A stretch of DNA of 64,000 nucleotides from Bdellovibrio bacteriovorus str. Tiberius (GTDB lineage Bacteria; Bdellovibrionota; Bdellovibrionia; Bdellovibrionales; Bdellovibrionaceae), in the NCBI RefSeq assembly GCF_000317895.1, contig NC_019567.1:806001-870000 (forward strand). Reading direction: 5' to 3'. The position numbers and the translations under genes are program-made. This document shows positions 58,035-64,000 of the stretch, one piece after another. Positions within the stretch are counted from its first letter, which is position 1; each line of letters begins with the position of its first letter. The notes below the pieces were generated by a model. That model was not told the origin of the DNA and ran no database searches. It saw nothing but the letters and a program-made list of their open reading frames with translations.

Positions 58035-61000
58035 ATGACATTGTCTGATTTATCAATTCGCAGACCCGTCTTTGCCTGGATGTTGATGTTTGGTCTGATC
58101 GTCTTCGGTGCGATCAGTTTTATGCGCATGGGGGTCAGTGAACTTCCCGATGTGGATTTCCCGGTCATTTCCATTTCAGTCCGTTACGAGGGCGCAGCGC
58201 CTGAAGTCATGGAAGCCGACGTTATTGACCCCATCGAAGACGCCCTGATCAGTATTCAGGGTGTGAAGAATATCTCGTCGGTGGCTCGGAACAGTACTTC
58301 CGACATCACAGTCGAATTTGATCTTGAACGTAACATCGATGTGGCCTTCCAGGACGTGCAGGCCAAGATGTCCCAGATTCAGGATGCTTTGCCGCAGAAT
58401 ATGGATTCACCGACGGTGATGAAGATCAATCCTGAGGACTTCCCGATCATGTGGCTGTCCCTTTCCAGCAATAAGATGCCGCTGGAAGAAATGATGGTCT
58501 TTGTGAAGGACTATGTCCGGGACCGTTTAACGACGGTACCAGGCGTGGGGAACTTGTGGATGCCCGGTTATCTGGAACCCAACATGCGTGTCTGGGTTCG
58601 CAATGAAGACCTGAACCGTTATGCGCTGTCCGTGATTGATGTGACCAACACTTTGCGCACCGAACATGCCGAACCTCCGGCCGGTCGTGCGGAATATGAC
58701 AAGACGGAATACAGTCTGCGCACCCTGGGTGAAGCTAAAACCATTGATCAGTTCAACAAGATCCTGGTGAACAGCCGCGGCGGGGGGCCGAACTACATGC
58801 CTATCCCGCTTGAAAAAGTGGTGGAGTTCAAAGAAGGCATGGTCGATGTTGTGCAATTTGCCCGTGCCAATGGAAAAGCCGCGGTGGGCTTGGGCGTCGT
58901 CAAGCAACGTGGATCCAATGCCGTGACCGTGGCCCACGCCGTGAAAGATCGTATTGCCGAAATTCAAAAGACCCTGCCTGAAGGCATGCAGATCGTTGTA
59001 AACTATGACGGCACCAAGTTCGTGGAAGAATCCGTACACGAACTGGTATTGACGCTGATTCTGGCAGCCATTCTGACCTCGTTGGTGTGCTGGCTGTTCC
59101 TTGGATCGTGGTCATCGACTTTCAACGTATTGCTGGCCATCCCAACTTCGGTGCTGGGAAGCTTTATTATTCTTTATTTTGCAGGTTTCACGCTGAATAT
59201 CTTTACCTTGATGGGGTTAAGTCTGGCGATTGGTATCGTCGTCGATGATGCCATCATGGTTCTGGAAAATATCATCCGGCACCTGGAAATGGGCAAAAGC
59301 AAACGCGAAGCCGCCCTGGTCGGTGCGCGCGAGATCACCTTTGCAGCGATGGCGGCATCCGTGTCCCTGGTGGCCATTTTCCTGCCGATTGCGTTCATGG
59401 AAGGTCTGATCGGACGCTTCTTGTTCCAGTTCGGTGTGACGATGAGTGCGGCGGTCATGATTTCCCTTTTGGAAGCCCTGACCCTGACGCCAATGCGCGC
59501 TTCCCAGTTTGTGGACTCCGGAGAGCGCACGACTCGTATCGGCCGCGGATTTGAAAGTATGTTTGAACGTCTTAAGAATGCCTACACCCGGACTCTTGAG
59601 ATTTCTTTGAATCACCGCTGGAAGGTGATCTTAGCTTCCTTGGTCTTCTTTATCCTGAGTTTTGGCTCGGTGGCCTTCTTAAAAGGCGAATTCCAGCCGG
59701 CACAGGATCAGAGCTCTCTGATGATTCAAATCAGCAATCCGCCCAAGTCCGCAATTTCTTTCACCGACGAGAAGGTGAAGATCATCGAGGACTTCCTGCT
59801 TAAAAGGTCTGAGGTCAGTTCGACGTTTGTGGCGGCGGGTGGTTTCACCGGTGGTGAGGCGAACAATGCCATTATCTTTGTGGACATGAAACCCAAAGGT
59901 CAGCGCGGCAAGTCTGCGGAAAAGAACAAGGAGCTGAGTCAGCAGGAATTCATCGAAGTTGTGCGTGATTATCTGAATAAAACCATCCCGGACTCAAAGC
60001 CTCAGGTACAGGATCCTTCGACTCAGGGTTTTGGTGGCGGGGGCGGCAAAGGCTTCCCGGTGGAGTTCAGTATTCAAGGACCTGATTGGAACGAGCTGGG
60101 TAAATTCTCTGAACAGATTGTGGAAGAACTTAAAACCAGCAAGATTATGACCGACGTCAGCTCGGACTATCAGGCGGGGGCTCCGGAAGTGCAGATCATC
60201 CCCAATCGTCAAAAGGCGGCGGATCGTGGTGTCAGTGTGATTGCCATCGGTGAAGTTTTGAACGCGATGATGGGGGGCGTGGTCGTCGGAAGCTATGAAA
60301 AGGGCGGCCACCGTTATGACATTCGCGTGAAAATGCTTGAAAACGGACGCAATCCGCAAGAGCGTATCAAGGATCTGAAAGTGCGCAACAACCGTGGTGA
60401 GCTGGTGCCGATCGCGTCTGTGGTGGACATCAAAGAAGCATCGGTTGCTTCCAGTATCTCACGCAAGAATCGTCAGCGTTCGATCATCATCTATGGAAAT
60501 ATCGGCCCAGGACTAAGTCAGCAACAGTCGGTGGACAAGGCCCAGGAAGTCGCTCGTAAAACTTTGCCGGCAGAATACAAAGTTTTGCTGAGCGGATCTG
60601 CAGAAGAATTCCAGCAGAGCTTCATCAGTCTGATCTTTGCCCTGGTTCTGGGATTTATCGTGGCGTACATGATCCTGGCTTCCCAGTTTAACAGCTTCAT
60701 TGATCCCGTGACGGTGTTCATGGCTTTGCCGTTCAGTTTCTCGGGGGCCTTCCTGGCGCTTTTGATTGGCGGGCAGTCTTTGAATATTTTCAGTATGATC
60801 GGTTTGATTTTGTTGATGGGTATCGTGAAAAAGAACTCGATCTTGCTGGTGGATTTCACCAATCAACGTCGGGATTCGGAAAAGATTCACGTGCACCAGG
60901 CGCTATTGGAAGCGTGTCCGACACGTCTTCGTCCGATTCTGATGACATCTTTTGCGACCATTGCCGGGGCTGTGCCAGCAGCCATGAGTCTGGGCCCGGG

Positions 61001-61145
61001 GGCGGAAGCCCGTCAGCCGATGGCCATCGCGGTTATTGGTGGGGTGTTTGTTTCGACCTTCCTGACTTTGTACGTGGTTCCTTGCGTATACAGTCTGTTT
61101 GCAAGGTTTGATCGGCGGGAAGTCGCCGTTGAAAACGCAGAATAG
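58035..61145 (+). CDS. RND-family (HAE1) multidrug efflux transporter
   Basis: The 1036-residue product has the AcrB layout: helix 1 (SIRRPVFAWMLMFGLIVFG), large periplasmic loop, helices 2-6 with the proton-relay GIVVDDAIMVLENI pair of Asp, second large loop, and helices 8-12 with LILLMGIVKKNSILLVDF. It exports compounds by proton antiport. It pairs with the TolC-like gene just before it, but no membrane-fusion protein gene lies in the operon. Confidence 0.93.
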   Translation: MTLSDLSIRRPVFAWMLMFGLIVFGAISFMRMGVSELPDVDFPVISISVRYEGAAPEVMEADVIDPIEDALISIQGVKNISSVARNSTSDITVEFDLERNIDVAFQDVQAKMSQIQDALPQNMDSPTVMKINPEDFPIMWLSLSSNKMPLEEMMVFVKDYVRDRLTTVPGVGNLWMPGYLEPNMRVWVRNEDLNRYALSVIDVTNTLRTEHAEPPAGRAEYDKTEYSLRTLGEAKTIDQFNKILVNSRGGGPNYMPIPLEKVVEFKEGMVDVVQFARANGKAAVGLGVVKQRGSNAVTVAHAVKDRIAEIQKTLPEGMQIVVNYDGTKFVEESVHELVLTLILAAILTSLVCWLFLGSWSSTFNVLLAIPTSVLGSFIILYFAGFTLNIFTLMGLSLAIGIVVDDAIMVLENIIRHLEMGKSKREAALVGAREITFAAMAASVSLVAIFLPIAFMEGLIGRFLFQFGVTMSAAVMISLLEALTLTPMRASQFVDSGERTTRIGRGFESMFERLKNAYTRTLEISLNHRWKVILASLVFFILSFGSVAFLKGEFQPAQDQSSLMIQISNPPKSAISFTDEKVKIIEDFLLKRSEVSSTFVAAGGFTGGEANNAIIFVDMKPKGQRGKSAEKNKELSQQEFIEVVRDYLNKTIPDSKPQVQDPSTQGFGGGGGKGFPVEFSIQGPDWNELGKFSEQIVEELKTSKIMTDVSSDYQAGAPEVQIIPNRQKAADRGVSVIAIGEVLNAMMGGVVVGSYEKGGHRYDIRVKMLENGRNPQERIKDLKVRNNRGELVPIASVVDIKEASVASSISRKNRQRSIIIYGNIGPGLSQQQSVDKAQEVARKTLPAEYKVLLSGSAEEFQQSFISLIFALVLGFIVAYMILASQFNSFIDPVTVFMALPFSFSGAFLALLIGGQSLNIFSMIGLILLMGIVKKNSILLVDFTNQRRDSEKIHVHQALLEACPTRLRPILMTSFATIAGAVPAAMSLGPGAEARQPMAIAVIGGVFVSTFLTLYVVPCVYSLFARFDRREVAVENAE

Positions 61146-61150
61146 CTGGC

Positions 61151-61179
61151 AAAAGCCCCGCTCCAGCGGGGCTTTTTTT
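61151..61179 (+). terminator. Rho-independent terminator after the efflux operon
   Basis: The stem AAAAGCCCCGC / GCGGGGCTTTT with a TCCA loop and T-run. Confidence 0.93.
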
Positions 61180-61248
61180 ATGTGAACTGTCAGATTGAGA
61201 GCCTTCCGTGCTTGGGGGACAATGAGGTTTAAAAGTACGGAGGGTTTT

Positions 61249-61611
61249 ATGATGAGTCAGATGGAGCTTTTGCGAAAGAAAAGTCACCCGGTGGATCAGG
61301 CGCTCACCCCGGAGGAAATTCAGCAATATCTCACTGTGCTGGATGGCTGGAGCCTGCAGGGTCTTCATATTGCCAAGTCCTTTGAATTTAAAAACTACTA
61401 TCAGACCATCGCTTTCGTAAATGCCATTGCCTTCATTGTTCACACAGAAGATCACCATCCAGAATTGGAAGTGGGTTATAATCGCTGTGTGGTGAAGTTT
61501 TACACTCACTCGGTGAATGAGGGGTTGGGTGGAATTTCTGAAAATGACTTTATCTGTGCGGCTAAAATTGATGCCTTGGCCGGGAATCAGTTCGCCCCCA
61601 TGTCTCACTGA
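61249..61611 (+). CDS. phhB: Pterin-4a-carbinolamine dehydratase
   Basis: The 120-residue product shows the family's active-site segment TEDHHPELEVGYN with the histidine pair, preceded by FKNYYQTIAFVNAIAF. It recycles the pterin cofactor of aromatic amino-acid hydroxylases or may act as a transcription coactivator. Start ATG 61249 (or 61252) follows GGAGGG; no hydroxylase gene is adjacent. The C-terminal SENDFICAAKIDAL is standard. Confidence 0.92.
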   Translation: MMSQMELLRKKSHPVDQALTPEEIQQYLTVLDGWSLQGLHIAKSFEFKNYYQTIAFVNAIAFIVHTEDHHPELEVGYNRCVVKFYTHSVNEGLGGISENDFICAAKIDALAGNQFAPMSH

Positions 61612-61614
61612 ATT

Positions 61615-62487
61615 CTAATTTTCATTCAGAAGCAGCATCAGCCCTTCAGCATCCTGAGGGGCTTTGATTTTCAAATCGTTATCAAAGAAAACGAATATGT
61701 CTTTGGCGGGACCGGTCACGGGGGGCAGTAAAGTCAGGCTGTCCTTTGGATTGTTGCCCTGTGCCCAGGCTTTAAGTCTTTGCGACCACCAGCGCAGCTG
61801 TTCGGGTTCGTAGCCTTTGCTGTAGAAAGTGTCATCGCCGTGCAGGCGAAGATAAAGAAAGTCGCTGGTGATGTCTTCCATATAGGGCCACTTGCCGGCG
61901 GTGTCGGCAAAGACCAAAGCCATATTGTTGCGGCGAAGCAGTTCTATGAAATCTGGATTTTCAAAGCTGTGGTGGCGAACTTCGACGGCGTGGCGAAGGG
62001 GCTTTTTGATCTGGGCTATATCCGCAGAATATTCACCGTGAAAGCGTTCTGATTTGCCAGCCAGTTTGACAGCGTCAGCAAAGGTGCGGGGAAGCAGGCG
62101 GAAGAAAGTTTCAAGACGTTCTTCCTTTTCCGGATTAAAAACAAAGTTGGGCGGCAGCTGCCATAAGAAGACACCCAGCTTTTCGCGCAAGTGTAAAACT
62201 CCCGACGCAAAGAAATTCGCCAGCGGAATTTCGACATTCTTCAAACGAGCGATATGAGTGATGTACTGCGGTCCCTTCACGGAAAAAACGAAATCATCCG
62301 GAGTTTCAGAAAACCAGTGCAGATAGGTTGAAGGCTTTTGATAAGAATAGAACGAGCCATTGATTTCAATCGAAGACAGATGTCGGCTGGCAAAGAAAAG
62401 TTCTTTCTTCTGGGGAAGATCCTGGGGATAAAAGGTGTTTCTCCACGGTGGATAGACCCAACCGGAGGTTCCGACTCTGTATTCCAT
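61615..62487 (-). CDS. DUF72 (YecE-like) family protein
   Basis: The 290-residue product has the DUF72 pattern: VGTSGWVYPPW at the N terminus, SSIEINGSFYSYQKPSTY, FVFSVKGPQYITH, HAVEVRHHSF and YLRLHGDDTFYSKGY. It is a TIM-barrel-like fold with a conserved Glu/Asp/His set and unknown enzyme activity. It lies convergent with phhB, separated by 3 nt. Confidence 0.9.
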   Translation of the reverse strand: MEYRVGTSGWVYPPWRNTFYPQDLPQKKELFFASRHLSSIEINGSFYSYQKPSTYLHWFSETPDDFVFSVKGPQYITHIARLKNVEIPLANFFASGVLHLREKLGVFLWQLPPNFVFNPEKEERLETFFRLLPRTFADAVKLAGKSERFHGEYSADIAQIKKPLRHAVEVRHHSFENPDFIELLRRNNMALVFADTAGKWPYMEDITSDFLYLRLHGDDTFYSKGYEPEQLRWWSQRLKAWAQGNNPKDSLTLLPPVTGPAKDIFVFFDNDLKIKAPQDAEGLMLLLNEN

Positions 62488-62665
62488 GTATTCATCTTAG
62501 TTTGCACAAAGTTGTTTTTCATTCGGAAGTTCTTCGCTTCTTCAATATACAAAAACCGCTAACCAAATTTAGTTGGATATTTTGATGGACGCTTCTTAAT
62601 TGTATCGACGTTGACGGTTGCCACTGGACTTCATCAGACTGACTTCACAAAAAAAGGAGTTCTGT

Positions 62666-62971
62666 ATGAAAACGATTCTGATGTTTTTGATCACGGCATC
62701 CTCATTGACGGCGGGTGCGAAGTTTCTGGAAAGCCACTATGGGAAATTAAGAACCAGTGGGCATGTGCACAGCTGTTCTTTCCACAACAGCACGGGTGGA
62801 ACACTTGATATGAAGTATGTCGTCTTTACGTTTGCTCCTCAGTCGGGCGACAGTGCTGACTATGATGTACAAGAACGTATTGATCAGGTGGTCGAGGCGG
62901 GAGATACCGCCAGTGCCTCTGTTCGTGAAGTGCGCGGCCGTCCACTGTGGTGCCGCTTCCTTGCAAGGTAA
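62666..62971 (+). CDS. Small secreted protein of unknown function
   Basis: The 101-residue product has a Sec signal (ending LTAG), then a charged, beta-rich body with two cysteines (HSCSFH, LWCRF) that may form a disulfide, and a region rich in Asp/Glu. ATG 62666 follows AAAAGGAG. The mature part is only about 85 residues. It has no recognised family. It lies alone, between the DUF72 gene and the BON gene. Confidence 0.65.
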   Translation: MKTILMFLITASSLTAGAKFLESHYGKLRTSGHVHSCSFHNSTGGTLDMKYVVFTFAPQSGDSADYDVQERIDQVVEAGDTASASVREVRGRPLWCRFLAR

Positions 62972-62978
62972 AGTCCAG

Positions 62979-63010
62979 GGGCGGATCCCGTATAAAGGTC
63001 CGCCCATTTT
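62979..63010 (+). terminator. Weak terminator after the small secreted protein
   Basis: The stem GGGCGGA / TCCGCCC (62979-62985 and 62999-63005) with a 13-nt loop and ATTTTG following. Confidence 0.5.
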
Positions 63011-63139
63011 GTTAAAGTTCTATGTGAATTGAGGATCTTTGAATCTTTCTCTGGCTTCTTGGCAAATTACCGATGCAATGGTTCCCACGATTAGGGATCC
63101 ATAGTTATCTGTTGCGGGATTAACCAAAGGAGGTTCTTT

Positions 63140-63490
63140 ATGAGTTTCGGACATTTGTTTATTGGTTTTATTGTCACTGTGGCCGCGTGCACGACGTTCG
63201 CAAAGGGCGATGATCACTATTCGACCACAACAAAAGAGACAACGACAACCAAGGCCACAGATCAGGGTATGAACGAGTCGGATACGACTTTGACCCGTTC
63301 TATTCGTGAAAAGATCAACAGCGATGGCTCCATGTCGATGATGGGAAAAAACATCACCATCGTCAGTCAGAATGGTATGGTGACCCTAAAAGGAGCAGTG
63401 GCCTCTCAGGATGAAAAGAAAAAAATCAGCAGAATCGCGAATGAAATTTCCGGTAACAAAGTCTCTGACCAGATGACGGTTAAGAAATAG
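63140..63490 (+). CDS. Exported BON-domain protein
   Basis: The 116-residue product has an N-terminal hydrophobic segment (signal, possibly cut near TFAK, with one Cys in VAACTT), a Thr/Lys-rich linker and a BON domain (about residues 48-116) with LTRSIREKINSDGSMSMMGK and NGMVTLKGAVASQDEKKK. BON domains bind lipid or glycan in the envelope under osmotic stress. A strong AAGGAGG precedes the ATG. The next gene begins 9 nt later. Confidence 0.85.
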   Translation: MSFGHLFIGFIVTVAACTTFAKGDDHYSTTTKETTTTKATDQGMNESDTTLTRSIREKINSDGSMSMMGKNITIVSQNGMVTLKGAVASQDEKKKISRIANEISGNKVSDQMTVKK

Positions 63491-63499
63491 GGGGACCAT

Positions 63500-64000
63500 A
63501 TGGAAAAAGGTCATAATTCAGTATTTGGTATTTTTAGAAATCGTGCTCAACTGGAAAATTGCGTCAACCGCCTTAAAGCGGAAGACTTCCGTAACAGTGA
63601 CATCTCTGTTCTTATGCCGCAAAAATCCGAAACCCGGGAATTCGCACACGAAAAAGGAACTAAAGCACCTGAAGGTGCCAGCGTCGGTGCTGGGGCTGGA
63701 GCCGTGATCGGCGGCAGTCTGGGCTGGCTCGTCGGCGCAGGAGTGATTGCGACCATTCCGGCCTTGGGGCCTTTGGTGGCAGCAGGTCCGATCATGAGTG
63801 CATTGGCCGGTCTTGGTGTCGGCGGCGCTGTCGGTGGGCTGGGTGGGGCCCTGGTTGGTATCGGCATTCCTGAATACGAAGCCAAACGCTATGAAGGTTA
63901 TGTGAAAGAAGGGGGAATCCTGATTTCAGTTCACGTGGATGACGGGGACTGGGCGGACAAAGCCGAACGCATCCTTAAAGAATCCGGTGGGGAAGATATC
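63500..64000 (+). CDS. Stress-type membrane-associated protein with glycine-zipper segment (partial, runs off the end)
   Basis: The frame is open from ATG 63500 to the window end (167 codons). The N-terminal ~60 residues (FGIFRNRAQLENCVNRLKAE) form an alpha/beta domain of the general-stress YflT/17M type. Then comes a glycine/alanine-rich hydrophobic segment (about residues 65-130) with glycine-zipper periodicity, then IPEYEAKRYEGYVKEGGILISVH. The C terminus is beyond the window. It starts 9 nt after the BON gene and is probably co-expressed. Confidence 0.75.
   Translation, partial: MEKGHNSVFGIFRNRAQLENCVNRLKAEDFRNSDISVLMPQKSETREFAHEKGTKAPEGASVGAGAGAVIGGSLGWLVGAGVIATIPALGPLVAAGPIMSALAGLGVGGAVGGLGGALVGIGIPEYEAKRYEGYVKEGGILISVHVDDGDWADKAERILKESGGEDI

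Overview
The window reads as chromosome from a predatory deltaproteobacterium-like bacterium, most probably Bdellovibrio bacteriovorus or a very close relative. This is inferred from gene content: a Myxococcus-type gliding motor cluster, pilMNOPQ, a large trimeric fibre with a C-terminal peptidase S74 chaperone (the family described as predator 'mosaic adhesive trimers'), and a secreted L,D-transpeptidase like those Bdellovibrio uses on prey wall. Base composition is about 50% GC, genes are dense and mostly on the plus strand, and TTG and GTG starts are common. No insertion sequence, prophage, integrase or CRISPR array was seen.

Layout. 1-5.5 kb: Agl/Glt gliding machinery (end of a TPR protein, TPR lipoprotein, poly-Thr secreted protein, FHA/AgmX protein, TolQ/ExbB-like and two TolR/ExbD-like proteins), closed by a strong terminator. 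5.6-8.8 kb: LPS export (LptC with an LptA-like region, LptB) and rpoN. 9-12.6 kb: a solute-binding protein, an adenine salvage pair (apt and a nucleosidase), a small TPR-like protein, hpf and a membrane protein. 12.7-18 kb: metK with a structured leader, lepA and three tandem signal peptidase I genes. 18-27 kb: a tightly overlapping run pyrB-carA-unknown-carB-phnD-like-ABC ATPase-ABC permease-pilD. 27.2-33 kb: pilMNOPQ and a lipoprotein gene broken by an in-frame amber codon. 33-36 kb: a small secreted protein, rarA, a cupin and an unknown protein. 36-41.6 kb: tRNA-Ala, 16S, tRNA-Ile, 23S, 5S. 41.7-64 kb: an accessory, envelope-rich region with secreted hydrolases, a VWA lipoprotein, a FliG-C-like protein, a TCAA microsatellite, pyroglutamyl peptidase, a Spy-like/ECF sigma/anti-sigma-like operon, an OmpA-family protein, the fibre, a DUF1904 protein, the L,D-transpeptidase, a TolC-RND pair without adaptor, a pterin dehydratase, a DUF72 protein and small envelope or stress proteins.

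The genes fit a predatory life cycle: surface gliding and type IV pili for prey contact, a prey-recognition-type fibre and a wall-modifying L,D-transpeptidase for entry, nucleobase salvage, a solute-binding protein and secreted hydrolases for growth on prey contents, and hpf for the non-growing stage. Several accessory genes carry a CCGATA(A) box directly before the start codon. It resembles a flagellar sigma-28 -10 element, which is known to be prominent in attack-phase transcription in Bdellovibrio, and three of these genes look leaderless. The most unusual points are the microsatellite before a secreted hydrolase gene, the amber-split lipoprotein after pilQ, the metK leader, the shared CTTTAGTC...CCGATAAG promoter motif, the orphan FliG-like protein, the three-gene lepB array and the unknown gene between carA and carB. 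All functions are inferred by reading the sequence; no database search was run.
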